In this document: piece after piece, positions 34,342-43,801 of the stretch | Position numbering within the stretch: the stretch's first letter is position 1 | Layout: each line of letters starts with the position of its first letter | Assembly: GCF_900096945.1 (NCBI RefSeq) | Contig: NZ_FMKA01000025.1 | Span: 1 to 55,852 of the forward strand | Source of the DNA: Anaerobium acetethylicum | GTDB taxonomy: Bacteria > Bacillota > Clostridia > Lachnospirales > Lachnospiraceae | DNA length: 55,852 nucleotides | Direction of reading: 5' to 3' | Notes under the pieces: generated by a model | What the model was told of the DNA's origin: nothing | Databases searched by the model: none | Seen by the model: the letters and a program-made list of their open reading frames with translations, nothing else | Translations under genes and position numbers: made by a program

Positions 34342-36069
34342 CTACTGCTTCTCTAAAATGGCAGCCTGAAGCTGCTCCGCTTTTTCACATGCATCCGCTG
34401 CATCTGACCCCTTCACACCCATGTAATATTTAATCTTTGGTTCCGTACCTGAAGGCCTTACGCAGAACCATCCGTCATCTTCCAGTTCGAAATAGAGCAC
34501 GTCAGACCCGGGAAGATTCAGCCTCTCTGTTTCGCCGGTTTCCATGTCCTTCCTGATGCCTGCCTGATAGTCATGTACAGACAGTATTCTGTATGCTCCT
34601 GCGTTTTTCGGCGGTGCCGTCCTGTAGCCTTCCATCATGGCTTCCATCTGCGCTTTTCCTTCCAGCCCCTTTAAAGTCCGGGTGAACAGATCTTCCTTAA
34701 AGTACCCGTACTTCTGATAGATCTGTTCCATCTGATCGCAAAGCGTCCGCCCTCTCTCTTTATAATAAGCCGCAGCTTCACAGAGTGCCATCACTGCCAC
34801 AACTGCATCCTTATCCCTTGCATGCGTTCCAATCAGGCATCCATAGCTTTCTTCAAATCCAAACAGGAATTCACAGGTGCCTTGTTCTTCAAAGAATTTA
34901 ATCTGCTCGCCTATATATTTAAAGCCCGTCAGGGTCTCTATATGCTTTACGCCATATTCTCCGGCCATGGTTTTAGCCAGGTCAGAAGATACGATCGTGC
35001 TGACAATGGCTCCGTTTGACGGCAGGATTCCCATTTCCCTTTTAGCCGACAGCTGGTACTCGCATAAGAGGAGCCCTGACATGTTTCCTGTAAAAGCCAT
35101 GTATTCTCCTGTTCGGCTGTCTTTTGCGTAGATTCCCAGACGGTCTGCATCCGGATCCGTTGCAAGGACAATATCCGCATCCACTTTTCGCGCCAGCTCC
35201 AGCGCCATGGAAAATGCTTTCGGATCTTCCGGGTTCGGGTAGCTGACTGTCGGGAAACTGCCGTCTGGAAGCTCCTGTTCCGGAACGACATATACCTGTT
35301 CAAAGCCTAACTCTTTCAGTATCCTTCGGACAGGCACATTCCCGGTTCCGTGGATCGGAGTATATACGATTTTCAGGGTGGAAGCCATGTTCTGAATGCT
35401 TTCCGGATGCAGAATCAGCTTTTTCAGCGACGCCATATAGCGTTCATCAATCTCATCGCCGATCACCTGGTAAAGTCCCTGTTCAACAGCTACCGATTTT
35501 TCCATGGTACGGATTGCAGAATAGTCTGTTACCTGATTGACACGGGCAATGATTTCTTTATCCCTGGGCGCTGTAATCTGAGCGCCGTCTTCCCAGTATA
35601 CCTTATACCCATTATATTCCGGAGGATTATGGCTTGCCGTAATCACAACGCCGGCAACGCAGCCAAGCTCCCGAAGCGCGAACGAGAGTTCCGGCGTAGG
35701 TCTTAAGGAATCAAAGATATACGTTTTGATTCCATTCGCATTCAGGCAGAGTGCCGTCTCCTTTGCGAATTCTTCAGAGAAATTCCTTGAATCACAGGCA
35801 ATGGCAACTCCTTTTTCCTGCCCTCCCTGCTCGCAGATATAATCTGCCAGGCCCTGGGTTGCTTTTCGGACAGTATACCGGTTCATGCGGTTTGTTCCGG
35901 CTCCCATGATGCCGCGCAGGCCGCCCGTTCCGAATTCCAGTTCCTTATAAAAACGGTCTGCAATCTCTTCTCTATCTCCTGAGATACTTCTTAATTCTGC
36001 TTTCGTATCTTCATCAAACAGCTCTGCTTCACACCAGAACCAGTAATTTTCCATGTTTTTTTCCTGCAT
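34342..36069 (-). CDS. Phosphoglucomutase/phosphomannomutase
   Basis: 575 residues of the alpha-D-phosphohexomutase superfamily. All four active-site loops are visible: TASHNPPEYNGYKVYW (phosphoserine), DPDADRLGIY (Mg2+), GFEESYGCL (sugar specificity) and RPSGTEPKIKYY (phosphate). The length matches the PgcA-type mutases that act on both glucose and mannose phosphates. In this operon it should turn mannose-1-phosphate, released by the GH130 phosphorylases, into mannose-6-phosphate for ManA. AAAGGGGAATTTGCAC supports the ATG at 36069 over a TTG two codons earlier. Confidence 0.95.
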   Translation of the reverse strand: MQEKNMENYWFWCEAELFDEDTKAELRSISGDREEIADRFYKELEFGTGGLRGIMGAGTNRMNRYTVRKATQGLADYICEQGGQEKGVAIACDSRNFSEEFAKETALCLNANGIKTYIFDSLRPTPELSFALRELGCVAGVVITASHNPPEYNGYKVYWEDGAQITAPRDKEIIARVNQVTDYSAIRTMEKSVAVEQGLYQVIGDEIDERYMASLKKLILHPESIQNMASTLKIVYTPIHGTGNVPVRRILKELGFEQVYVVPEQELPDGSFPTVSYPNPEDPKAFSMALELARKVDADIVLATDPDADRLGIYAKDSRTGEYMAFTGNMSGLLLCEYQLSAKREMGILPSNGAIVSTIVSSDLAKTMAGEYGVKHIETLTGFKYIGEQIKFFEEQGTCEFLFGFEESYGCLIGTHARDKDAVVAVMALCEAAAYYKERGRTLCDQMEQIYQKYGYFKEDLFTRTLKGLEGKAQMEAMMEGYRTAPPKNAGAYRILSVHDYQAGIRKDMETGETERLNLPGSDVLYFELEDDGWFCVRPSGTEPKIKYYMGVKGSDAADACEKAEQLQAAILEKQ

Positions 36070-36083
36070 GTGCAAATTCCCCT

Positions 36084-37265
36084 TTATACCTGCTTCATTT
36101 TCTTTAAATAGTCCAGATTCTGATCAATCAGCTCAATCCTCTGTGCAACACATTCCACTGAGCGCAACGGATCTTCCGGTGTCTGAAATACATAATCGAT
36201 CAGTTGACCGACTGTCGTTGTTGCCACATGCAGCCTTGTATCAGATGAAGCATAGTAGATCAGAACATCTTCATTTTCCTTCGCGATGGCACCGTTTGTG
36301 AAAACCACGTTCGATACATCCCCGACCCGTTCTTCTCCAAGGGGCCCGATCAGCATACCGGACGGTTCTGCGATGACGCGTTCCGGATGCTCAAGGTCTG
36401 TAGCAAATGCATAGATCACATACCGGAGTCCTGCCGCCGTATTTCTCACGCCATGGGCGATATGGATCCATCCCCTGTCCGTCCTGATCGGCACTGCACC
36501 AGCTCCATTTTTCGCTTCTGTAATCGTATGATACTTTCTCGGACTTGTGATGGTTTCCACATCGATGACAGCATGTTCAATGTCATCACACAGACCGAAT
36601 CCAATCCCGCCACCGCTGCCGGTGTTGATGAAGTCATCCATCGGTCTTGTGTAGAATGCATACTTTCCATTGACGAATTCCGGATGGAGCACCACGTTCC
36701 TCTGCTGCGGTGAATGCAGCGTGATGAGGTTATCCAGCCTCTCCCAGGTCTTCAGATCCTTTGTGCGGACGATGCCCGCTGCCGCCACTGCTGCCGACAG
36801 ATCGTTCGTGCTGTGATCCTTGCTTTCCGAACAGAACACGCCGTAAATATATCCGTCCTCATGCTTTGTAAGGCGCATGTCATAGACGTTGGTCTCTTCC
36901 CTGCATGTATCCGGAAGCAGCACCGGCTTATCCCAAAAACGGAATCCATCGATTCCTGTTCTGCTTTCTGCCACTGCAAAAAAAGATTTCCTGTCGTTTC
37001 CTTCTACCCTTACGACCAGATAATGCATCCCGTCTAATTCGATGGCTCCTGCATTCATGACCGCATTGACTCCAAGACGCTCCATAAAGTACGGATTCGT
37101 CTCGGGATTGAGGTCATATTTCCAGATGACAGGAATATGGTTTCTTGTCAGTACAGGATCCTGATAACGGTCAAAAATCCCATTGTAAAAGCTGCTTTTT
37201 TCATTTTTCTTTGCAATTAATCTTTCCAGTTTATCCTGTTCTACATGGTATTGTTTATGCAGCAT
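36084..37265 (-). CDS. GH130 phosphorylase, mannosyl-glucose phosphorylase type (GH130_1)
   Basis: 393 residues, a five-bladed propeller. GH130_1 features: [10 protein letters not shown]-like entry ([13 protein letters not shown]), [25 protein letters not shown], the proton-donor Asp in [18 protein letters not shown], and [22 protein letters not shown]. Such enzymes phosphorolyse beta-1,4-mannosyl-glucose to mannose-1-phosphate and glucose. The start shares its A with the epimerase stop (TGATG), so the two are made together, and the epimerase makes exactly this substrate. GAGGAGG is the ribosome site. Confidence 0.92.
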   Translation of the reverse strand: MLHKQYHVEQDKLERLIAKKNEKSSFYNGIFDRYQDPVLTRNHIPVIWKYDLNPETNPYFMERLGVNAVMNAGAIELDGMHYLVVRVEGNDRKSFFAVAESRTGIDGFRFWDKPVLLPDTCREETNVYDMRLTKHEDGYIYGVFCSESKDHSTNDLSAAVAAAGIVRTKDLKTWERLDNLITLHSPQQRNVVLHPEFVNGKYAFYTRPMDDFINTGSGGGIGFGLCDDIEHAVIDVETITSPRKYHTITEAKNGAGAVPIRTDRGWIHIAHGVRNTAAGLRYVIYAFATDLEHPERVIAEPSGMLIGPLGEERVGDVSNVVFTNGAIAKENEDVLIYYASSDTRLHVATTTVGQLIDYVFQTPEDPLRSVECVAQRIELIDQNLDYLKKMKQV

Positions 37266-38434
37266 CAGACAATCCTCCTCATCATTTCCAGACACATTCT
37301 TCCATTGTGGTATGGACATTTCCACGGCTCCACAATCGGCTTCCCGCTTTCCGGCTTCCCGTCTTTGTCAAGTTCCCAGAACCATTCGGATCCTTCCCTT
37401 TGATCAACGACATACTTCTTAATATAGTTCCACAATCCTTCTGTTGCTTTTAAGAACCTTTCATCCGATGTTTTCTGGTACATATTGTAAAATCCTACCA
37501 TAGCTTCCGCCTGTACCCACCAGACTCTGGTCGTATCCACCTCTCCACGGAAACATTCATTCTTCATGGAGCCATCTATATCCAGAGCAGTACGGCAGAC
37601 AGCCTCTGCCAGAACATTCGTATATTCCTTCGTTTCATCCTCCAGCTCTTTTACCTGCAGCACTTCGCATGCACGGTCCAGCAGCCAGGATGCTTCTATA
37701 TCATGGCCATAGGAGTACAGGTCAGATATGGTGTTGAGTCCGGAATCGAAGAAAACCTCCAGCTGCTTCTTGTCCGGATTGTACACCTTGTTCCTGAATG
37801 CACGCAGCGCATCTTCCAGCCTTTCCCTGACAGCGTCATTTCCCGACACCCGGTAAAGTTCCGTGTAAGCCTCCAGAACATGAAGCAGCGTGTTCATGGT
37901 CTTATCCGCCAGCAGTCCGTTCTCTGATAATTTTTCATTATTCTCCGGCCGCCAGTCTCTGGTGAAAGATTCCAGATATCCGTATTCATCCACGCAAGTC
38001 GTTTCGATGCGTTCAAACAGATCCATTGCCAGCCAAAGCGCTTCCTTGTCCCCTGACGCATCATAATAGGAGGATAGTGCATAGATGGCAAATGCCTGGT
38101 TATAGGTGTGTTTCGTGGTGTCGGCAATGTTTCCGTCGTAATATGCCGACCAGTACACGCCGCCGTATTCCTGATCAAAACAGACACCCTTCAGAAACCT
38201 GTATGCATGGGCCGCCTCCTCTAAAAGGCTGTCATCCCTCAGCGCCAAGCAGGCATTTGAGAAGAACCAGAGGATCCTGCTGTTCAGGATGCAGCCTTTC
38301 TCATGTTCCTTCTGTACGTTCAGGTCATAATCCACATATCCGTAATATCCGCCATTTTCATTGTCACGCAGCCCTTTCCAGAACGGAATGATTTTTTCTT
38401 CCAGGTGCTGTTTCACTTCTTTTGCTAACGTCAT
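37265..38434 (-). CDS. Cellobiose/mannobiose 2-epimerase (AGE family)
   Basis: 389 residues, an (alpha/alpha)6 barrel. Key segments are [12 protein letters not shown], the [16 protein letters not shown] signature with catalytic His, [12 protein letters not shown] and [15 protein letters not shown] with the second catalytic His region downstream (W-K-CPYHNGR). It converts beta-1,4-mannobiose into 4-O-mannosyl-glucose, the substrate of the following GH130_1 enzyme. The ATG at 38434 follows GGGAGACATGTTAT; an upstream extension of the frame reads as non-family sequence. Confidence 0.93.
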   Translation of the reverse strand: MTLAKEVKQHLEEKIIPFWKGLRDNENGGYYGYVDYDLNVQKEHEKGCILNSRILWFFSNACLALRDDSLLEEAAHAYRFLKGVCFDQEYGGVYWSAYYDGNIADTTKHTYNQAFAIYALSSYYDASGDKEALWLAMDLFERIETTCVDEYGYLESFTRDWRPENNEKLSENGLLADKTMNTLLHVLEAYTELYRVSGNDAVRERLEDALRAFRNKVYNPDKKQLEVFFDSGLNTISDLYSYGHDIEASWLLDRACEVLQVKELEDETKEYTNVLAEAVCRTALDIDGSMKNECFRGEVDTTRVWWVQAEAMVGFYNMYQKTSDERFLKATEGLWNYIKKYVVDQREGSEWFWELDKDGKPESGKPIVEPWKCPYHNGRMCLEMMRRIV

Positions 38435-38457
38435 ATAACATGTCTCCCTGTATCTTC

Positions 38458-39480
38458 TTACCGAATTCCGATTTCCGTATCGCCAGCTGATACGACACTG
38501 TGCTCTTTGATATAGCGGATCAGCTCGTCTGCATATGTAAACGCAAGACCTACATAGCTGTCTGCTGCCCCGTAATAGATTGCCATCTTCCCTGTTTCGC
38601 TGTCGTGGATGGTTGCGCACGGGAATGTTACATTTGGAACAAATCCCCTTTCTTCATACCATTCTTCCGGAGTCAGAAGGAAGTTTTCACAGCGGTATTT
38701 TACGATTGAAGGATTGTCGATATCAAGAATCGCTCCGCCAATACTGTATACATATCCGTTGCATGTGCCGCTTACACCATGGTAAATGAGGAGCCATCCT
38801 TCGCTTGTCTCGATCGGAGCCGCGCCTCCGCCAATCTTAAGAGACTGCCACCATTCGCTGCCCTTGCCCATAACGTGCCTGTGTTTTCCCCAGTAGACCA
38901 TGTCCGGGCTTTCTGACAGAAAGATATCCCCGAACGGCGTATGCCCGCTGTCGCTTGGTCTTGACATCATTACGAAGTTTCCGTTGAGTTTTCTCGGGAA
39001 TAGCACTGCATTTCTGTTGAATGGCAGGAACGGATTTTCTATCCTTACAAAGGTTTTGAAATCTGTCGTTTTTGCCATTCCAATTGCCGCACCGTAAAAA
39101 TCCTGACACCAGATGATATAGTAGATATCATCTATTTTCACAAGACGGGGATCATATGCATATACAGGCATGAAGGGATTTCCTGCTTCGTCTGTAAACG
39201 GAATTTTTTCTTTATCAAATTCCCAATGAATGGCATCTTTGCTTCTTCCGAGATAGATATAAGGAATGCCGTTCGTCTGTTCGCCTCTGAATACGCCGAT
39301 GAATTCATCCCCGTAAGGCATCACTGCGCTGTTGAATATCCTGGCCACTCCCTCTGCAGGGTTTCTTCCGATAATCGGGTTGCTGCTGTATCTCCAGACA
39401 GGTGCTCCCGTTAACTTTTCTGGTTTCTCCTGCCAGGGCACATTCGCTACCCTGGGACTTATAAGTTTGATTTCTTTCAT
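38458..39480 (-). CDS. GH130 phosphorylase, mannooligosaccharide type (GH130_2)
   Basis: 340 residues. GH130_2 features: NPIIGRNPAEGVARIFNSAVMPY at the start, FVGVFRGEQ-like FIGVFRGEQTNG, YAYDPRLVKIDDIYYIIWCQDFYG with the catalytic Asp, and GSEWWQSLKIGGGAAPIETSEGWLLIYHGV. These enzymes take mannose-1-phosphate off the non-reducing end of beta-1,4-mannooligosaccharides; related ones act on N-glycan core mannosyl-GlcNAc. Epimerase and GH130_1 neighbours favour mannan. AAAAAGGAGATATGT precedes the ATG at 39480. Confidence 0.92.
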   Translation of the reverse strand: MKEIKLISPRVANVPWQEKPEKLTGAPVWRYSSNPIIGRNPAEGVARIFNSAVMPYGDEFIGVFRGEQTNGIPYIYLGRSKDAIHWEFDKEKIPFTDEAGNPFMPVYAYDPRLVKIDDIYYIIWCQDFYGAAIGMAKTTDFKTFVRIENPFLPFNRNAVLFPRKLNGNFVMMSRPSDSGHTPFGDIFLSESPDMVYWGKHRHVMGKGSEWWQSLKIGGGAAPIETSEGWLLIYHGVSGTCNGYVYSIGGAILDIDNPSIVKYRCENFLLTPEEWYEERGFVPNVTFPCATIHDSETGKMAIYYGAADSYVGLAFTYADELIRYIKEHSVVSAGDTEIGIR

Positions 39481-39556
39481 ACATATCTCCTTTTTACTGA
39501 TTGATCCATATTTTCCAGCCTGGATCTTCTGCGGATCCGGCTCTTTTTTCATCAAA

Positions 39557-40399
39557 TTATCCTTTTACAGCTCCGGCGGCCATGCCTCCGTATACCTGCT
39601 TCTGGAAAATCAGGAACAGGATCAGGATCGGGATGATCGTAATCAGCACGCCTGCACAGATATAGTTATACTGGTTTCCGTAAGGTCCCGTGAAGGTATA
39701 CAGCGCCGTGGAAATCGTCTTCAGTTCCGGCGTCTGCAGGTATAGATTTGACATATAATATTCATTGTAGATGCCCACACCCTTCAGTACGAGGGACGTT
39801 ACGATTGCCGGTTTCAGCAGCGGAAACAGGATTTTAAAGAATACCCCGAAGTAGGTACATCCATCCATAATCGCTGATTCATCCAGGGATACCGGAAGGT
39901 TCTCGAAAAACTGAAGGAAAATATAAATCGAAATAATGTCGGTTCCCATCATGACGATCATGTATCCGTACAGATGATTGATGAACCCTAACGTATGCAT
40001 GATCTGATAGACCGTAACCTGTGTCGCAATTCCCGGAATCAGGGCCGCAAACATGAACAGGTTCTGAACGACTGCATTCCCTCTGAATCTGAAGCGGTTC
40101 AGCACGAAGGCAAGCATGGATCCGATAAATACGGATGCGGTCAGTACAACAATCATAACCAGTCCTGTATTAAAAAATCCCCGCAGCATATTCGCTTTTT
40201 CAAAGGCTATTTTAAAATTTTCAAAATACAGGAAAGATTGCGGCAGTTCCAGAACCGAAGTGGTCGCGTATTCCTCATTCGTCTTGAATGCAGTCAGAAT
40301 ACATACCAGAACCGGTATTAATGCTGCTATTGATGCCGTAGCAAGGGCCACGTATTTCAGGACTGTAAATATAAATGTTCCTGCTTTCATCTTTTTCAT
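39557..40399 (-). CDS. Mannooligosaccharide ABC permease (MalG family)
   Basis: 280 residues, six membrane helices. The EAA loop is LPVSLDESAIMDGCTYFGVFFKILFPLLKPA and the C-terminus GGMAAGAVKG is typical for MalG-like permeases. Its start overlaps the preceding permease stop by ATGA. It works with the adjacent permease and binding protein; no ATPase is encoded, so a shared MsmX-type subunit is expected. Confidence 0.93.
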   Translation of the reverse strand: MKKMKAGTFIFTVLKYVALATASIAALIPVLVCILTAFKTNEEYATTSVLELPQSFLYFENFKIAFEKANMLRGFFNTGLVMIVVLTASVFIGSMLAFVLNRFRFRGNAVVQNLFMFAALIPGIATQVTVYQIMHTLGFINHLYGYMIVMMGTDIISIYIFLQFFENLPVSLDESAIMDGCTYFGVFFKILFPLLKPAIVTSLVLKGVGIYNEYYMSNLYLQTPELKTISTALYTFTGPYGNQYNYICAGVLITIIPILILFLIFQKQVYGGMAAGAVKG

Positions 40400-41418
40400 A
40401 CCTTACTTTCTCCTTCCCGAAGCGCTTTTCTGTTTATTTTTTCATGCTGCTTTCTTTTCTTTACTGCAGCTTTTGATTCATCTGCTGTTCCGTCATCGAA
40501 CATATACTTAAAGAATAATTTCTGGGCTACCGTACACACAATGATGATTGCAAGCAGCACAATTGCCATTGCACATGCAAGCCCTACTTTCTGATTCTCG
40601 TGAGCCAGACGGTTCATGATAACGAAATAGGTTCCCGTTCCCATTGTTCCATTCGTAATTACGTATGGTGGTTCAAATGCGCTCAGAGAACCGCTGATTG
40701 ACAAGATCAGGTTCAGCACGACGATGGATTTGATGCTCGGTAAAATGATATATCTGAACTGATGCCATTTATTTGCCCCATCCAGCTGGGCTGCTTCATA
40801 AAGTTCGGTATCTACAGACATCATCGCTCCAAGAAAGAGAATCATGTTCTGTCCCAGATATCTCCATACAGAGGTTGCCGCCAGCGAGATATTGTTGATC
40901 CTTTTATCCTGAAGCCATAACGGAATGTCATCAAAGTCAGTTCCGAACAGGTTCAGGATAGAATCCAGAACAAACCCTCTTGCATAGAAGAATTTGAAGA
41001 TAAATCCCACCGCAATACCGCATATCAGGTACGGGAAGAACATTGCGCCTTTAAAGAGGGAACTCCCCTTCGTCCCAAAAACGAGAAGCGTAGCGAAAAA
41101 CAGGGCCAATCCCAGCTGTACGACAGCTCCTCCCATGTAGTAGACACTGACGATCAGCGACTTGAAGATGTCGCTTCTCTGGAATACATCTTTATAATTC
41201 TGAAGACCCACAAATTCACGCGGTCCGATATATTTCATTTTGTAAAAGCTGAACTGTACCATCTTGAAAAAAGGGATACCGGTAAATACGATCAGCAACG
41301 TTAACGGAACTATCATAAACAGTGTGATGACAAGAAATTGCTGTCCCTTCTTGCCTCTCAATATATCCTTTAATGATTTTTTTTGCTTCTGAGCAGCCGA
41401 CATTATTACTTCACTCAT
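40396..41418 (-). CDS. Mannooligosaccharide ABC permease (MalF family)
   Basis: 340 residues, six helices, with the EAA motif VDTELYEAAQLDGANKWHQFRYIILPSIK. The N-terminus is charged and the C-terminus has a basic cytoplasmic tail (KKRKQHEKINRKAL). GAGGAGGCTTTT precedes the ATG. It follows the binding-protein gene after a stem-loop. Confidence 0.93.
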   Translation of the reverse strand: MSEVIMSAAQKQKKSLKDILRGKKGQQFLVITLFMIVPLTLLIVFTGIPFFKMVQFSFYKMKYIGPREFVGLQNYKDVFQRSDIFKSLIVSVYYMGGAVVQLGLALFFATLLVFGTKGSSLFKGAMFFPYLICGIAVGFIFKFFYARGFVLDSILNLFGTDFDDIPLWLQDKRINNISLAATSVWRYLGQNMILFLGAMMSVDTELYEAAQLDGANKWHQFRYIILPSIKSIVVLNLILSISGSLSAFEPPYVITNGTMGTGTYFVIMNRLAHENQKVGLACAMAIVLLAIIIVCTVAQKLFFKYMFDDGTADESKAAVKKRKQHEKINRKALREGESKV

Positions 41419-41447
41419 AAAAGCCTCCTCGCTTCTGCTAAATAGAA

Positions 41448-41473
41448 GGCAGTTGCGCTTCCTAGCAACTGCC
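41448..41473 (-). other. Intra-operon stem-loop after the SBP gene
   Basis: GGCAGTTGC/GCAACTGCC with an 8-base loop, without a T-run, between the binding protein and the first permease. It matches the position of the hairpin at 11561 in the fructan operon; a role in mRNA stabilisation and unequal expression is inferred. Confidence 0.65.
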
Positions 41474-41495
41474 CCGTAATTTCAGTATAAACCTG

Positions 41496-42863
41496 TTATT
41501 TTGTGATCTCCACACCTAACGACTCCTGTGCCGCCGACCATTTTGCATTCCATTCTCCCATGAGTTCATCTAATGTCTTTGTGCCATAAAGAGCTGATTC
41601 TAATATCTCGCATTTTGGATAATCATCTTTATTGATGCCTACTTCGCTTTCATTGTTGACTTCTTCGAAAAGGTTCTCTTCGCCTTCTTTAGCAGGGTTA
41701 TTTGCAATCATTTCTACACCCTTGAAATCAGCGAGTGCTGCTGGAAGCTCCTGTGATTTTAATGCCGGGATACTTCCTTCATCATCATAAATAGAAGATT
41801 CTTCGATGAGCCATTTTACATATAACATTGCTGCAATCTGATTTTCTTCTGATGCTTTGTTATTGATACCAAAACTGTAATTTCCGCCTGCTCCTGCATA
41901 CTGCTTTCCGTCTACAGTGACCGGGAAAGGCATGTATGCCACATCGTCAGCATTCTCTCCGGCATCTTTACACTGCTGCACTGCCCATGAACCAAGAACC
42001 ATCGCTCCGATTTCTCCAGTGTTCATCTTTGATTTGGAAGATTCCCAGTCACTGCTTGCAGGATCTTCTTCCACAAGCCCTCTTTTTACAGATTCATACA
42101 GCGTATAATATACGGCATAAGGTCCTGTCATATCATCCTGTTTTGCGAAAGGATCTTTCACATGTACGATGTCATTCATGAAATCAGGATCGCCTGTAGC
42201 TGATATGCCGATATAGGAATCCCACTGTCCCAAAGTCCATCCTGCCGCAAAGTTCGTATACAGCGGAACTGCATCTGTGTTGTCTTTGATCTGCTGCAGG
42301 CAGTCAAGAAATTCATCCGGTGTTGCAGGTTTTTCTGTGATTCCTGCTGCTTCCCATACCTTTTTGTTGTAAACGACACCGCCTGCTGTTCCACCATTGG
42401 CTATACCATACTGCTGTCCGCCAAATGTTTTTTCTGAGCAGAAGTTGTAGATTTCATTTAATGTTTCAAAGTCACCAAGTGATGTAAAATATTCTGAAAG
42501 TTCACTTTTGTTTACCGATGCTGGTATAAAACAGATATCTCCCCAGTCACCTGCTGTCAGACGAAGGTTCAGAGACTCTTCATAATCTGTCACCGCTTCA
42601 TATTTAACTTCAATATTCGGATACAGTTCCATGAATTCTTCCGCATACCCTTTGTATACAGTATCTACGATATCCGTCCTGTTTGTAAGGATTTTGACTG
42701 ACGTTTTCAGATCCTGGTAATCCTCACCCAATGTGATAGAATCGATTGTAGGCACTTCCACTTTCTTCACTGCATCAACATTGTCTGCTTTCCCACATGC
42801 TGCCAGTGACATAACCATCGTTACTGCAAGGCAGAGACCAATTACTTTTTTCCCTTTTCTCAT
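41496..42863 (-). CDS. Mannooligosaccharide-binding lipoprotein of an ABC importer
   Basis: 455 residues. The signal peptide MRKGKKVIGLCLAVTMVMSLAAC ends in a lipobox. The mature part is a cluster 1 oligosaccharide-binding protein (LTAGDWGDICFIPASVN, GIANGGTAGGVVYNKKVWEAAGI, IGAMVLGSWAVQQCKDAG), with many Trp/Tyr residues suited to sugar stacking. It is the first gene of an operon running SBP-permease-permease-GH130-epimerase-GH130-mutase-ManA, about 9.5 kb. CAAGGAGGAAATAAG is the ribosome site. Mannooligosaccharide specificity is inferred from the operon. Confidence 0.93.
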   Translation of the reverse strand: MRKGKKVIGLCLAVTMVMSLAACGKADNVDAVKKVEVPTIDSITLGEDYQDLKTSVKILTNRTDIVDTVYKGYAEEFMELYPNIEVKYEAVTDYEESLNLRLTAGDWGDICFIPASVNKSELSEYFTSLGDFETLNEIYNFCSEKTFGGQQYGIANGGTAGGVVYNKKVWEAAGITEKPATPDEFLDCLQQIKDNTDAVPLYTNFAAGWTLGQWDSYIGISATGDPDFMNDIVHVKDPFAKQDDMTGPYAVYYTLYESVKRGLVEEDPASSDWESSKSKMNTGEIGAMVLGSWAVQQCKDAGENADDVAYMPFPVTVDGKQYAGAGGNYSFGINNKASEENQIAAMLYVKWLIEESSIYDDEGSIPALKSQELPAALADFKGVEMIANNPAKEGEENLFEEVNNESEVGINKDDYPKCEILESALYGTKTLDELMGEWNAKWSAAQESLGVEITK

Positions 42864-42893
42864 ACTCTTATTTCCTCCTTGTTTTTTAACTTT

Positions 42894-42927
42894 AACAACT
42901 TGTTATTTAACTTGTTTTTTAAGTTGA
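42894..42927. promoter_or_regulatory. Operator cluster at the mannan operon start
   Basis: Three close half-sites (CAACTTG, AACTTG, AAGTTG), including AACTTGTTTTTTAAGTT as an inverted pair, lie between the -10 box and the SBP start. The same hexamer pair occurs in the palindrome at 43073. The 43802 LacI product is the likely binder. Confidence 0.6.
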
Positions 42928-42932
42928 TTTAA

Positions 42933-42961
42933 TTCTAATGCATGACGCTCCATTTTACAAC
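42933..42961 (-). promoter_or_regulatory. Promoter of the mannan operon
   Basis: On the minus strand TTGTAA (42961-42956), a 17-base spacer and TAGAAT (42938-42933), with operators just downstream. Confidence 0.65.
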
Positions 42962-43072
42962 ACTTTTTTATCTAATTTTGTCATTTCGTTGCTTTTACTT
43001 AATTTAATTCGTATTTATTATATATTATTCACAACATTTATCAACTTTACAAGATTAATTATTTTTTTAATT

Positions 43073-43090
43073 TAAGTTGCAGTCAACTTA
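43073..43090. promoter_or_regulatory. Upstream operator palindrome TAAGTTGCAGTCAACTTA
   Basis: Seven-base arms TAAGTTG/CAACTTA around CAGT, ~110 bases upstream of the -35 box. Its spacing from the promoter-proximal sites would allow DNA looping. The rest of the 938-base gap is AT-rich, then diverse sequence, then the palindromic repeat and a terminator; 43100-43390 holds no gene I can support. Confidence 0.6.
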
Positions 43091-43389
43091 TTTTAATTCA
43101 TTTTTAATTATTTTCCATTCATAAATACCGGCTTTCGTTTTTGTATTTCAAAAATCCCTCTCTTCAAAATCCATTCTACTCCGGTAATCAGATCGGCATG
43201 TTCAGCAATTCGTTTTTATGTCCATAATTTACATACATTGATACCTGAACAATCAAAGAATTTCGCCTGCGAAACCCTCTTACTGACGCCCAGTCACTTC
43301 TGCGACATATTCTTCTTCCGCGTCATGCCCTCCTCCCCGAGCATTTTTATATATAGGAAATCCGCCGAATTTCTCATAACGGCCAGCAT

Positions 43390-43640
43390 GTCAAAAGCCC
43401 TCTTAAACGTCCGCTTCGTCAATTTGCACACTCACCACCTGCAGCACAGTGATACAAAACATGATTCAATGAGCAGCTTTATGAAGACGTTGGTACTTAG
43501 GCCGCGTATTCTGCGGCCTTACGTACCACTACGTCTTCATCTAAGCGAGAGCGCGCTGCGAATGAACATGTTTTGCATCACGTCCTCATTCGAAGACCCG
43601 TGCAAATTGACGAATCCAATTCTGTAAATGGGCTTTTGAC
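43390..43640. repeat. 251-bp near-palindromic intergenic element (copy 2, complete)
   Basis: The ends are GTCAAAAGCCC (43390-43400) and GGGCTTTTGAC (43630-43640), exact inverted repeats. Moving inward, four further blocks pair in order: CGTCAATTTGCAC with GTGCAAATTGACG, TGATACAAAACATG with CATGTTTTGCATCA, ATGAAGACGT with ACGTCTTCAT, and GGTAC..TTAGGCCGC with GCGGCCTTACGTACC, around a ~5-base centre. Unpaired stretches separate the blocks. There is no open reading frame of note. The right half recurs at 1-146. Confidence 0.8.
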
Positions 43641-43661
43641 TCCACTTCTGTATATAAAAAA

Positions 43662-43705
43662 ACTTCCTTCAACATCTGCGCTCTGCAGAAACTGTTGAAG
43701 GAAGT
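43662..43705 (-). terminator. Terminator of the mannan-locus LacI gene
   Basis: ACTTCCTTCAACA pairs with TGTTGAAGGAAGT around an 18-base loop that itself folds; the minus strand continues TTTTTTTATATAC. It lies ~100 bases past the regulator stop. Confidence 0.9.
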
Positions 43706-43801
43706 ATATAATAATGCTATTAAATTTTCTCTATGTTCAGCACAGGCTGTCATTTTGGACTGCACAACCTGCTCACCTGCGATAAAAGATTATCTGAAAG
43801 T

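Noticed and set aside
43238-43627. 129-codon plus-strand frame across the palindromic repeat
   Set aside because: The frame exists only because the palindrome lacks stops; the left part has no family resemblance and no ribosome site.
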